This document shows, one piece after another, positions 10,300 through 20,572 of a DNA stretch of 29,779 bases. Position numbers and translations under genes: made by a program. The notes beneath the pieces were generated by a model. That model worked only from the letters and a program-made list of their open reading frames with translations. It did not search any database and was not told the origin of the DNA. The first letter of the stretch is position 1, and every line of letters begins with the position of its first letter. The DNA comes from Cladosporium sp. IMV 00045 (Eukaryota; Ascomycota; Dothideomycetes; Cladosporiales; Cladosporiaceae), in NCBI GenBank assembly GCA_001931905.2, contig MSJI02000816.1:37638-67416 (forward strand), given 5' to 3'.

Positions 10300-11830
10300 C
10301 TCATAATAAGTACAAAGGGTCTCTACCTGTCGCCTGCTGTTTACCGTACACTGTCTTGTCGCCGCATCCACACTTGCGCCCCGGGCTGTCAGCGAGATTC
10401 TTCCTGAAAAATTAAGCGTTCAGCTAAAAGTGCTCCGTCCGAGTTTGCACCAAGCTGGACGCCCATTGGAAGACAGCGCTGCATGAAGATTGAGTGTGTG
10501 CTTGCCCAACCAGGCCTTGTCCACCTTCCACGCATAATGTTTCATGCAGACATCTTCATCGTTGGAACGCAGGTTCTAGGCCTGCGCTGCCTTGACTAAG
10601 CGAAGCACACCCAATAGCTCGCGCACCCCCTCGGACAAGGCGGCTGTGAGTTGGCTGCCATGGTCGACGAGTGCCCTTTCAGCCTGTTTTGCTTCGACGA
10701 CAAAACCACGGATACACTTGTTGGAAAGGTCCAGGGACGAGAAAGACTATGACTCCCTAGCCGATGCTCTCCATCTCGAGGACAGTCTCAGCGATCCTGT
10801 GCACCACTTCTCTCCCACACCTCAGCTTGTGAAATTTTTCGACTGCGGATAGTGTCTCTTCACCAGTTGTCGGTACGTAGATATGCGCAGCCTTGCGCAG
10901 CGTGATCTTTGCATGATTGAGCGTATGCAGTATGGCAGTCAGACCAGCGCTAGTAAGTGGACACTTCGCATTGTTCGATGTCCGGGTCATCATCCGATAC
11001 TTTAGGATCGCAGCTGCTCCTATCTGCTCATCTTGCGTTTTTGCGGCGGCATCGTACGGGCAAGCACCGCGGAATCGCAGAGACCGACATAGCTGCGCTG
11101 CTTCGGCGGTCCCCTACATGTTACGAACCCTTGAAGAATTTTGCCATGGCGGCATCAACCAGGAAGGCCGTTCACTGATGCGTAAGCCGGTCGCTGGCTT
11201 CATTTTTGTCTTATGTCTCTCACAAACTGTTCTCAGTGGACTGGCGAACGCCGAGCCTTGCCTTCCAAATGATGATATGCACCACTGCAGCGGTGGTCCG
11301 GCGCCAAGCCGCACAGCTTGGTCAAAATGGTTCGACACTCGCTCGTGCAGTCCATCTTTCACTGATTGCAACTTGGCTTGGGAATTTGTATGACCGCAAC
11401 ATCAGTCTCGAGACAAGCCGTTGTACCCGCTCGAGAACGACCACATGCCTTTTGACTCAGATACGTAACGGCACAACCACACCGACGCAGCATGGTCCGC
11501 TGTCGGCGCTACCGCTGCCGTATACATCTGGCGCATTTGCACTAGCTGGACGCCGCGCATTCTTCGCCATACACTTGCCGATCGCATTGCTACAGCCTCA
11601 AACACGTGTTCGTTCGTGGCTAATCCCGAGTCGAGATTGAAGCCTAAGATCTTTACACCTTGCTTGGAGCGATCGCCTTGGCTTTAAAGTGAAGTGGTTG
11701 GATGGACCTTGATCTGGTTGCAGCGGCCGGATGAAATGGATGAAAGACGATACTGAGCCTATCATAGCGATTATCCATCATAGGTTGTCTGCAGCTTGAG
11801 TCGTACAGTACTTGCTCACGAGCATGTGTA
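10300..11830 (-). pseudogene. LINE-C, strongly mutated LINE ORF2 relic
   Basis: No long frame survives, but minus-strand pieces in different frames line up in LINE ORF2 order. Near 11700 there is an FIHF-like RT segment followed by KILG-like remnants. At 11605-11402 the thumb region reads RRMRGVQLVQMRQMYTAAV then APTADHAASVW, closely resembling the LINE-B thumb. At 10993-10757 an RNase H-like stretch (TSNNAKCPL, AHIYVPTTGEETLSAV) follows. Near 10480-10440 comes DKAWLGKHTLNLHAALS, and near 10378-10351 a KCGCGDKT remnant of the terminal finger. Many stops and indels separate them, making this the oldest element in the window. Boundaries are approximate, and the assignment rests on pattern resemblance by eye. 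Confidence 0.6.
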
Positions 11831-12123
11831 CGACCACTATAGCGTATTAACCAGCGACCAGGGGTGATGCTGATTGGTGTGGATTACGACTAACCCTAAT
11901 GCTCAAGCAGATATTCATGTCCTGGAGTGGCATGTGATGCGGCGGAGCAAGCACTCATGTGCTGGGGGGTGGGCTTTCACGGCAGACCGGGGCGGCTCGA
12001 ATGGGCTTGGCAATGACGGCGCGGGACTCGTGAGTCCTGGAAGCAAGCTCTGGATCGATAAGAATCCGGCATTCCCGCTACAATCACGAAGACAAAGCCA
12101 TTATACAGCATTCCGCAAGCACC

Positions 12124-14647
12124 ATGCCGCGAATGCATGTGCCTCGAGTCCTGAGAGAATTATTTGCAAGACTTCGCCCCTCCCGATTCGGGTTCATCGG
12201 CTACCATTGTTAAGTGACCACCTTGCGCCAGAAATGCTCTGCGCGCCCTGCGGAAATTCGAACCTAACCCTCAAGTAGATATTTATATCACGAGCTGCTC
12301 CCTGCTCGCCTTTACCATCCTCTATTCCCTTGGCAATCTCACCGCCACCGATGCTTTCTTCCTCGCCGTCAGCGGCAATACCGAGTCTGGCCTGAACACG
12401 TGCGTGTCTCTTACAGTGGCCAAACTGTCCCGATGCAGTCGACATGCTCACATGTCTACACAGATTGGATATCAAAGATCTGAATGTCGCGCAACAGCTG
12501 GTCTTGTACTTTTTCCCTGTCATCACCAATCTTTGTTTTGTAAACATCGGACTAGTCGTCATTCGCCTAGCATGTTTTGAGAGACGTCTGAAGGGCTTGG
12601 GTATGAATGCCTACTTTGCAGCCCACTTGCTCCATTGCAAGTTCACGTGCTTACTGAAAGACAAGACCCCAAATCTACAAAGCCTTCCTGGCTGCGATGG
12701 CCCGCTCTAAGAAAGACTGGTCATCATATACGTTCGTCTCACCACGATGCCCCTGAAGACATCGAGCTCTATCCTACGCCATCTGAAAGGCCCGCAACAC
12801 CCGATAATGCCACAAAGGTTCGTGAGCACGATATCACACCTGCAAGACCTCGTCATATCCGCTGGACACCAACAGACGATGCTCGGGTCAGACACTCCGT
12901 GCCTGTTCACCCCGACAGGCACGCTGGACATGCCGTTTCGCACCCTCAAACACACCCGGAAAGCAAAGGACCCCAAACACTTCACGTAGCCGACACACCG
13001 TGTCCAGAGCAGGCTGGCCGCAGCAGTGCCGCGAGGGTGAGCTGGTCATCCGATTTATTCAATGAAGAAGCTCCAGAGAACTCAGATGGTCACGACAGGC
13101 TCTCAGCCATTCGCAGCGGTTCCACCGTCTTTGCTCGAGAGATCCATGGAACTCTTGAAACAACGGATTCCGGCAGCATATCGTCTTTTCAGACTGATGA
13201 GCATGTAGAGATGCTTCCTTGGCTTTCCAGGCAAGTCACTATCGGCAGGAACTCGAATTTTTATGGTCTCAGCGAAAAAGACCGTGAGGAACTCGGTGGC
13301 ATCGAATACCGTAGCCTCAAAGTACTGCTCAAGGTCTTGATTGGTGAGTTTTCATGATGCACTTGTGGTCGTGAAACCTCGCCATGTCTAATGTGCTGTA
13401 CAGGACTTTTCCTCGGTCTACATACAATAGGCGTCGTAGGCCTTTTGCCGTGGATCCTACATGGACCTTCACATTACACGAACTACTTGGCGTCTCACGG
13501 ACAGGATAAAGTGTGGTGGTAAGTGTTGATCTTGAGTCTTGAATGAGCCGTCCGTAATGTTATTGCAGGGCATTTTATTCCGCTCAGACTATGGTGACAA
13601 ACTTGGGTTTCACTCTTACACCCGATTCCATGGTATGTATTATCAAATTGCGAAAGTCCGAGACTGCCGTTTCTAAAACGTTTCCGATGATAGGTCTATT
13701 TCCGCGATGCAACGTGGCCGATGCTTCTCATGACATTCCTTGCATTCGCTGGGTATAATTTCCACCCTATCCTGCTACGCTGGATCATATGGATAGCACA
13801 CAAAGTCGCGCCAGAGCACGTCCGCGAGTCTCTCAGGTTTCTGCTCGACCATCCGCGACGATGCTACACGCTGCTATTCCCCGCCAATGTCACCTGGGTT
13901 CTCTTTGGCATACTTTTCGCACTCAACGCTGTCGACGTACTGCTTATCATTTTACTCGACCTTGACAACGAAGAAGTCAAGTCGCTACCGCCCGGATCAC
14001 GTGTACTTGCAGCCACCTTCCAAGCTGCCAGCGCGCGCCATACCGGGACGAGCACTTTCGACCTGGCTGATGTCAACCCTGCGGTGCAGTTCAGCCTTCT
14101 TACCATGATGTACATCGCCGTCTTTCCTATTGCAATGTGTGTTCGTAGCAGCAACACTTACGAAGAGCGGACTCTCGGAATCTATCAGGAGCAAGAAGCA
14201 CCAGACGACACACAAGGACCTCTTGCCTATCTTAACCGCCACGCGCGCAATCAGCTCGGGTTCGACTTATGGTACATCTTCCTAGGCGCATTCTTCATCT
14301 GCATAGCCGAGTCAGGGAAGATCATGGATAAGACCAACCATGCATTCAGCGAATTCGCAATCCTATTCGAGTGCACGAGCGCCTATGGTAACGTCGGCTT
14401 GAGCCTGGGAGCCAGAGACACGAACACGAGCCTTTCTGGAGATTTTTCCGTCTTCAGTAAGCTCGTCATCTGTGCGATGATGTGGCGAGGAAGGCATCGA
14501 GGGTTGCCTTACGATCTGGATTATGCCGTCATGCTACCCAGCGACCTTAATGCTCAGTCTGGTCAGAAGGACGAAACGTCGGCAAGTTCAACAAGTGCTC
14601 TGGAGCGGAATAATAACAGCACGTTGAAGCGCGCGAAGACTATATGA
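12124..14647 (+). CDS. Trk-type potassium transporter, seven exons, 717 aa
   Basis: This is a plasma-membrane K+ uptake transporter of the fungal Trk (TrkH/HKT) family. My exon model is 12124-12208, 12279-12399, 12464-12600, 12666-13343, 13404-13518, 13569-13632 and 13694-14647; the lengths sum to 2154 nt, exactly 718 codons, without internal stops. The ATG at 12124 has the context CACCATGCC. The four pore-loop segments are visible in order: SGNTESGLNT (residues ~60-69), NLGFTLTPDSM (~390-400), RHTGTSTFDLADVNPAVQ (~515-532) and SAYGNVGLSLG (~629-639). Between pores 1 and 2 lies the long hydrophilic loop typical of fungal Trk proteins (~115-320). MWRGRHRGLPYDLD near the C-terminus is also diagnostic. 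The weakest splice site is the 12665 acceptor (AAG, with a CTTAC branch-like sequence). The gene looks functional. Confidence 0.9.
12209..12278 (+). other. Trk intron 1
   Basis: The donor is GTTAAG, the branch-point-like CTAAC lies near 12264, and the acceptor is TAG. Removing it joins GFIGYH to YIYITSCSLL and restores the first membrane helix, which has no continuous frame otherwise. The other introns are 12400-12463, 12601-12665 (least certain), 13344-13403, 13519-13568 and 13633-13693. Confidence 0.75.
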
Positions 14648-14975
14648 TAGACAGACATCGGTAATTTCTGCAGTCCCTCGAGATATGAGGGTCTTGCATC
14701 TTCAGCGGTTAGGCGCTAGCTAGCCAAGGCTTCGTGACGATACGCCGGCCCCCACCTGCGTTTCTGCAGTGTGCTCTCGCAAGTTGTGTCGCGTTGGGCC
14801 ATTTGGGGTTGGATGCGACCACCGATGCATTGATCATTCCTCACCATGCCTCCAAATTATCAATGGGCAGAAGGCGTTCGAGGTAAACAGCTACTTTCCT
14901 TCCTACAACGCTCATTGTCCTTTCGGCACTTCTCTCCGCCGATAAAGTCCCTCGTGGGTGCGTCTGCGTGAGCGT
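14648..14975. other. Trk 3' flank, no gene recognised
   Basis: This stretch lies between the Trk stop codon and the hAT terminal motif. No coding or repeat signal is seen; it presumably holds the Trk 3' UTR. Confidence 0.5.
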
Positions 14976-15093
14976 CAGAGGTGTGCATAATCAATCAATT
15001 CAAGTTTCAGGGGTTTGACTTGATTGATTGACAAGTATTTTCAAGATTGATTGATTGATTGCCTCACATCGATCCTTGATTGATTGATTGACC
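14976..15093. repeat. hAT terminal motif and GATT-rich subterminal repeats
   Basis: After CAGAGGTGTGCA there is an imperfect inverted repeat (TCAATCAATTCAAGT at 14991-15005 against ACTTGATTGATTGA at 15018-15031). Two more blocks of TTGATTGATTGA-type repeats follow, near 15043-15061 and 15075-15091. Subterminal repeats in hAT elements are transposase-binding sites; this role is inferred here. Confidence 0.65.
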
Positions 15094-15125
15094 AATTGAC
15101 CACTAGTGGCGGCAACTCCCGCCAT

Positions 15126-15797
15126 CTACATGCTATCGTACTCTTCATCAGACACATCCGACGGATCGTCAAGTTCTGCGGTCACGTTCAAAGAGTCTAT
15201 CATGGTTACCGTTTTCTCAAAAAGGCTGCCATCTAGATGTGCGACCCCCTGCTTGAGCCAGCTTTTCATGCACATGAGCTGTTTCATCGACTTGCTCGTG
15301 AGGCTCCGACGACGGGGTGCCAGAATGTGTCCGGTCTGCGAAAAGATTCGTTCGGGCTCATCAGACATTGCCGGCACCGAATAGATGTCGAGTGCCATTG
15401 CCGCTAGCTGCGGCCATACGTTCTTCTTGGCGACCCAGTAAGGAATCGGTGACTTGTCCACAGGCAGTGATCTGTCGTGCGGGGGCTCTGCGTAGTACTG
15501 CACCAGTTGGTCTACCGACGAGTGTACGTCTTCCTCGTCATCAGACCACTCATCCACTTGCACGGACATCTTATCAGGAGACCTTTGTCTCTGTACTGCT
15601 GGCTCATCGGTCTTGTATCCTCTCCAGAGCTGCTCAATGCCGACCTTTGCTTGATCAATCCACTCTTTATGCCCGGCCCAATGCTTCTCGAACCAACGCC
15701 ACTTCTGACGAGGATGCAAAACCACAGCAGCACACAGCGCCACATTCGCCACCCACTGCTGTATATAGGTCAGGCATGCTCCCACTTGATAGATCAT
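15126..15797 (-). pseudogene. hAT transposase C-terminal fragment with dimerisation domain
   Basis: An open frame of 223 codons from an internal ATG at 15797 (TAA lies just upstream at about 15801-15803) encodes the C-terminal part of a hAT transposase. LHPRQKWRWFEKHW is the typical segment ahead of the dimerisation region. PYWVAKKNVWPQLAAMALDI followed by SVPAMSDEPERIFSQTG, the PRRRSLTS motif and MCMKSWL form the hAT C-terminal dimerisation domain. An acidic tail (ELDDPSDVSDEEYDSM) ends the protein. The BED finger and the catalytic acidic residues upstream are absent, so it cannot transpose DNA; it could at most dimerise with a full-length enzyme. Confidence 0.85.
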
Positions 15798-15827
15798 CAA
15801 TTAACATTCTTTGAACCTACCAATTTT

Positions 15828-17271
15828 CAACACTTGCCGCTGTGACTTCTGTAGCAATGTACGGATCTGAGATCTGGTGGAGAGGCCAACAAGACCGATT
15901 GAGGAAGCTACAGTTGTTGTTGAACAGCCAAGCAAGAGCCATCACCGGCTTGTTGACCTCAACACCTCTGGCTTTCCTCCAGCGAGAGTCATGCCTGCCA
16001 TCACCCATGGACCTTCTCGATAACCGCCAGACTAGATACGCAGTACGCGCGCTGAACGCCGACGGAGACCACCCAACGCACCAGCTCCTGCCTGCCAACT
16101 TCCGTCTTGGCGAGCTGTACCGGCATGAAGGAGCGATGGGTCATCCATCCAGCACTGGCTGGGCCAGGCTGGAGAAGACACATCGGTCGTTCGGAAGCAG
16201 GCTTGCGCAACAAGTGGTCAAACACGTCAACTACGACACCGAATTTGGGTTTGACCTGACTTGCAAACAAATTTCGCCGGCAGTAGTCCCAGTGATCCGG
16301 GCGCATGGGCACGCTGGAATCGCGCAGGGACTGCCATCTGACTCTTCGCTACAGATGACAATATTCGTGGAAACAACCAAGGATGCCTGCTTCGGCATAG
16401 CAGCTGCCTGGAAAGAGCAAAACAGCTACAGGACAAAAGCAGGATCATTGGGAAAGTACCTCACAGAGACCTCACAGAAGCCGACGCTGCTTTGTTTGGG
16501 ATCGACGTGGTGATGAAAGACCTTCCTTCGATCCTCCCGAGGACGGGTCATCAATGCGCTGAGATCGTAACAAAGTCATTGCCAGCGCTGACGGCAACCC
16601 AAAGTGTGGGACTCTGGGGGTTGCCCATCATCAAAGACATAAAGAGACGAATCGCACGCGTTGAAGAGGACGGGCGTCGAGTGTTTTTGACAAGGCATTC
16701 ATGCAACAACAGCAGCGAGGGATGCAAGGTCGCAGACACCGCCGCGCGGCGAGCAGCAAGACAACAGCCCAAGGAAATGCGGTCGGCTTCACTTTCTTAC
16801 CTGAGCCAAGCCGTCAAGGAGAGGTGGAGATCAGAGGCAAGAATCAACAAACGCATAAAAGACGCAAAGAAATCGGTCGCGGCACGCTACCTGCAGCTCA
16901 AGTCTGGCCATGCTATCACGGGCGTCCACCTTTCGAGGATGAACAAAGTGGAAAACGCTCGTTGCTGGTGGTGCAATGGCAGCAGACAGACGGTTGCCCA
17001 TCTGTTGCTCGAGTGTCGGAAATGGCGAAGAGAACGAGACAAAACGTTGAAAGAACTGAGCGCCGACAGGATCACGATCAGCTCAAGACGAGACCGGCGA
17101 GACTTGGAGATTATGTTCGAAGAGCATGCCTTGTCAGCCGTGCTTGGATTTATAGAAAACACAGAAGTGGGTAAAAGGCCAACTGATGACATCAACAAGT
17201 GCGACTCGTGGGACATAGATCGGCTGGATGGGAAAGGCGATGAGGGAATGGTGGTGGATGGTGGTGGATGA
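15828..17271 (+). pseudogene. LINE-D ORF2 fragment, frameshifted by 11-bp duplication
   Basis: The frame opens without an ATG in the RT thumb/connection (VTSVAMYGSEIWWRG, LNSQARAITGLLTSTPLAFL, FRLGELYRHEGA, RLAQQVVKH). It continues into an RNase H-like region (IFVETTKDACFGIAAAW). At 16458-16479 the unit ACCTCACAGAG/A occurs twice in tandem; the extra 11 bases move the reading frame. The old frame ends at 16513 and the continuing one (ADAALFGIDVVMKD onward) runs to 17271. There RNase H continues (VFLTRHSCNNSSEGCKVAD, TAARRAA), and a C-x2-C-x7-H-x4-C finger (CWWCNGSRQTVAHLLLEC) closes the protein. The C-terminus ends in a short GGT-rich repeat (VVDGGG). Without the front half of RT it is non-functional. 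Confidence 0.88.
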
Positions 17272-17480
17272 AGTTACAGAGGAGGTGCCAACGGCAGGAA
17301 AGTAGGAGGGCCTGGAGCCCAAAAGCTGTGGCGACTTGTGAAAGTCGGGACAGCGAGCAGGATTGTACGATCAAAGGTTAATGCGTGAGCAGAGGTGGAA
17401 GCGTGAGAAGTCGTCTAGAAGTTAGCTAGACCTGTCATAAGCTAGATAGCTTGCATACAGTATGAATTAAAAAAAAAAAA
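15828..17480 (+). mobile_element. LINE-D, 5'-truncated LINE with A-tail
   Basis: The element starts abruptly in the RT thumb region just downstream of the truncated hAT. It runs through RNase H and the terminal finger, has a 3' UTR (17272-17468) and ends in 12 A residues (17469-17480). The 3' UTR and last bases (CATAAGCTAGATAGCTTG, CAGTATGAATTAAAA) closely match those of LINE-E. No clear target-site duplication is visible. Confidence 0.85.
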
Positions 17481-18119
17481 GACCACTTTGGTGACAAACG
17501 TTGGACCGTGGTGCGTATGGCTGCATTCGGATTTGCCACTGCAAACAAATCGAGTATATCAAGATCGACTCGGTAGCATATCCAAGAAGCGAACATTTCA
17601 TAATCGTGAAAAATGTGGATGATCTTCGACGCACTTTTGAGATTGATTTTCAGCACCGCATTCTGATATGTCTGCCTTGTCATATCGTCGAATCATGGGA
17701 GTTTGGATGGTTCAAAATGCGGCGTGTAGTCCCGGAGTATTTACCCCGAGGCTCAGTGTTAGGGTTAGTTCTAAAGCACCCTAAGCAAGCGGTGTCGCAG
17801 GCTGAGGCAACTTTGATACTTGGTGCCAAACACGTAAGATTAGACAATAACATCGAATACAGTGTATCTCTCTCGCGGCATTGGTCTACAATACTCTGTC
17901 AATCTGTTGCCCCTCCGGCCTGCTTCGCTCAAACTCCATCTAGCTTCGAGGTCGCTAGAGCTCAGACCATCAACGTGAACAGGTGATCTGTGCGCGCAAC
18001 GTTGACGAGAACCTTCTCCCGATTTAGGCGAACGCCGAAGTAGAGTTCTATATAGCCAGCATCGGCTCGACTCATGATACTTTCCCCAAGCTCGGTACTT
18101 CCCCTAAGCTTTGCTAGAC
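17481..18119. other. intergenic stretch with one unrecognised open frame
   Basis: A + strand frame at 17501-17986 starts at TTG rather than ATG and shows no recognisable motif. No trace of the missing hAT half is seen here. The sequence upstream of 18120 is presumably the 5' flank of the JmjC gene. Confidence 0.45.
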
Positions 18120-18530
18120 ATGGCTCCTGAGGTGGGACCATCGCTATCCCTTACCGTACAACCATCCACAAACAAGGGCCGTACCGCGTATACCTCCACT
18201 GCGCTCGGTCTTGCTGCAGCATTCCATCGAGAATTCTCGTGCTGCGACAACGACGCGCAGAGGCGAAAAGTATGCCAAAGCTATCGTGATAAAATCCTCA
18301 GCATATCTCAGTTCGCAGATCTGACTGCAGCTGCTTTCCACGACGCGTTCCCTCATTTCTTGCGAGAGTCCAGCCGAGGGGAGGATGCTACAGCGTGGAC
18401 GTCGTTCGCAAGCCTGGTCCAGCGACAGCGGAAGTCGCGAAATCGCGGAGCGCAGCTACTCCAGTTGCAAACGAGCGTCGTGGCGATCTGGGGAGAAGAC
18501 GTTTTCACACATTATGGCTGGCGTTGTTGA
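18120..18530 (+). CDS. probable N-terminal coding segment of the JmjC gene
   Basis: The ATG at 18120 opens a 136-codon frame with an ordinary-looking soluble protein composition (STALGLAAAFHREFS, FADLTAAAFHDAFPHF). It overlaps the start of the JmjC frame in a different phase. The simplest reading is a first exon spliced into the downstream frame; a phase-compatible intron could run from a weak donor at 18523 (GTTGTT) to CAG at 18601, but neither site is strong. Alternatively the JmjC protein starts at 18385 and this frame is a separate or vestigial ORF. Confidence 0.4.
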   Translation: MAPEVGPSLSLTVQPSTNKGRTAYTSTALGLAAAFHREFSCCDNDAQRRKVCQSYRDKILSISQFADLTAAAFHDAFPHFLRESSRGEDATAWTSFASLVQRQRKSRNRGAQLLQLQTSVVAIWGEDVFTHYGWRC

Positions 18531-20226
18531 TCGGCCTTGCGAAGTCATCAACACTGTCGAACACTGTCATCCTCATCCTCTGCGTGAGCAAGAGCCGTCA
18601 GCCCTACAGCCATCCGACGCGACTTTTCCCGACCAGCAAAGAGACGTGTCAGATGAAGAGAATCAGACAGGTTTTGAGTCTGAAGCCGAGTTCACCAGTC
18701 CTGACGACATTGCTGCACTGGAGACGATAGCTTTGATGGGCGAACAAAGCGAGCCATTGCTTCAGAAAACAAGCTCAAATCAGGGTCAGCGTTTGCAGCC
18801 CAACCCTCCTCATGAAAGTATATCCGAGGATGTGACGCTGGACTCCGAAGCCTTCTCGTACCCGACTATGGATGGTAGGTTCATTCCCGCTACCACAGAG
18901 AAATGCAAGGAACGATATTGTACGAACACCGATATGGACGATGAAGGTACCATTGTTGGCCGTATGGCCTCACTCTACGCAGCACGGCTTCGAGAGATAC
19001 TTCACACTGCTCAGAAGCACCACGATGACCACAGCATACAAGAACACAACGAACTCAAGATCGAATGGCTGGAGAAAACCCAATGGGCTAACATACATAC
19101 TGCACCGAACGACCTCGATCCAACCCGCCAGTTGCCGCTCGATGCTGATGTCTGGTACATGGATTGGGAGACTTTCCAGCAGCGTGCCGATGCTGGGGAA
19201 GTGTTCTGCAAACCTATCATTGTCAAACAGATATTCCAAGACAGCGGCATGTACGACCCACATGAATACCTGGCACTGTTGCGCGAGCGATATCCGAATC
19301 AAAATCTAGACCTGCAGAATAGCGAGACAGGTGAATGCGCGAGCAAGTCAATCACGGACTTGTTGGCTACAAGAGCCGAATCCGAGGGGGCCGGCACTGG
19401 GGAATCGACGAAATTGAGTAATGCAATTAATCTGAGAAAGATCGCCAACGCGGACGCGCCGTTGCTGACCCGTATGAAACGATTCCGTCTCTTGGAGACT
19501 CTTGTTGACCGAGTATCGAATCTTGCGCCCGGGAAGCGGACCTGCCGCGAAGCATACGATATATCTGACTGCCTCGGATTCAACTTGCTCGGCTTCACTG
19601 GAGCTTTCAGTCGGCCTCATGTGGACTCACTCGTGGGTACATGGATACGGTGTCTGTCTGGGTCGAAAGCTTGGATCTTTGCGCCTAGCATGAGCGACAA
19701 AGACTGGGATGACTTTGCGCAGGATGGAGCAGGATGGTCTCCTGGTGATAAAGGTCGGGTCGTCATCTTGGAGAAGGATGACGTTCTATTCATGCCACCC
19801 GGATTGCGGCTACTCCACACAGTCTTCACTATCGAAACGAGTCTAATGGAAGGGGGTATGCTTTGGGACGAGAAAAACATTCCACAGCTGCTGGATGAAT
19901 TGCTCTGGGTGGCGCACAACCAGTCATGCACGAACGAAGCCATCGCATACCAGCTCCCTAGTATCATCGACTCTTTAGAGGTTTGGATACGAGAGAACGC
20001 CGCACGACTCTCTGCGATTGGAAATAATCCTGATTACATTACGAGCGCGAGACAGGGAATCAGAAATCTTCGAGGTCTCGGCTGTGAATGCTTGCGCCGT
20101 TGCGACAAGAGCAGCAACTGCCATTGTAGCACTCAAAAGCGGCGGTGTACAGTATGGTGCTCCAAGCATCCTGCCTTTCCTAGTCGAGCAGCTGGTCAAG
20201 CCCACCGGTGTATGCACGGAGGATGA
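18385..20226 (+). CDS. JmjC/cupin-like Fe(II) oxygenase-type protein with Cys-rich C-terminus
   Basis: The open frame encodes 613 aa. After an acidic, poorly structured first half comes a jelly-roll core with a JmjC-like metal triad: H412-x-D414 (FSRPHVDSLVGTW) and H478 (MPPGLRLLHTVFTIETS), separated by the usual WIRCLSGSKAWIFAP and VVILEKDDVLFMPPG strands. Such proteins are 2-oxoglutarate/Fe(II) hydroxylases or histone demethylases; the substrate cannot be read here. At the end lies a Cys cluster (C567, C569, C573, C579, C581, C588, C592), possibly zinc-binding and reminiscent of CXC-type DNA-binding tails. The first 40-100 residues may be intronic or mis-started, because an upstream frame overlaps. 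The fungal transcription-factor-like gene lies 347 bp downstream on the same strand. Confidence 0.72.
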   Translation: MLQRGRRSQAWSSDSGSREIAERSYSSCKRASWRSGEKTFSHIMAGVVDRPCEVINTVEHCHPHPLREQEPSALQPSDATFPDQQRDVSDEENQTGFESEAEFTSPDDIAALETIALMGEQSEPLLQKTSSNQGQRLQPNPPHESISEDVTLDSEAFSYPTMDGRFIPATTEKCKERYCTNTDMDDEGTIVGRMASLYAARLREILHTAQKHHDDHSIQEHNELKIEWLEKTQWANIHTAPNDLDPTRQLPLDADVWYMDWETFQQRADAGEVFCKPIIVKQIFQDSGMYDPHEYLALLRERYPNQNLDLQNSETGECASKSITDLLATRAESEGAGTGESTKLSNAINLRKIANADAPLLTRMKRFRLLETLVDRVSNLAPGKRTCREAYDISDCLGFNLLGFTGAFSRPHVDSLVGTWIRCLSGSKAWIFAPSMSDKDWDDFAQDGAGWSPGDKGRVVILEKDDVLFMPPGLRLLHTVFTIETSLMEGGMLWDEKNIPQLLDELLWVAHNQSCTNEAIAYQLPSIIDSLEVWIRENAARLSAIGNNPDYITSARQGIRNLRGLGCECLRRCDKSSNCHCSTQKRRCTVWCSKHPAFPSRAAGQAHRCMHGG

Positions 20227-20572
20227 CCAAAGGAGGTCACCGCGATCATCCTCTCGCGAGGCTGATAACAGATCATAATTCCTTCTGAATGACAAATGAG
20301 GTTCCGTTCAGGTGCATGTCTGACATGGTCGAGTGATGGGCAGCCTGCAGCACTTCTGGTGTGTGAGCGTACGCGCGTCAAGATCGACGTCAAGTCCTCA
20401 TGTTCAGCTCACCATGAATGTTCCAGAGACAGATCCAGGAGGATCTCGACCGCCCACGAGTGACCGCGCAGCATCATCTATGATGTTCCCGGTCTATTAT
20501 CATGTGAACGAGCATCTACCACTTCGTCGTAGTCGTCCGGGATGTTGACGCACAGACCATCAATCCGGAAAG

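Larger units (their letters stand above)
14976..15800 (-). mobile_element. hAT DNA transposon, 3' end only
   Basis: A minus-strand hAT transposase C-terminus lies next to a terminal sequence starting CAGAGGTGTGCATAA at 14976, of the CAGNGGTGTGCA type common at hAT ends. GATT/ATCA-rich subterminal repeats come next. The other terminus and the N-terminal two thirds of the transposase are missing; the element stops where LINE-D begins. It is therefore immobile. Confidence 0.72.

Noticed and set aside
12635..13357. Open frame read as a separate 240-aa protein
   Set aside because: Its end carries Trk sequence (TIGRNSNFYGLS, GGIEYRSLK) and splicing places it as exon 4 of the transporter.
17501..17986. 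161-codon + strand frame after the LINE-D tail
   Set aside because: It begins at TTG, lacks any ATG in a plausible place and shows no recognisable motif; listed only as unassigned sequence.
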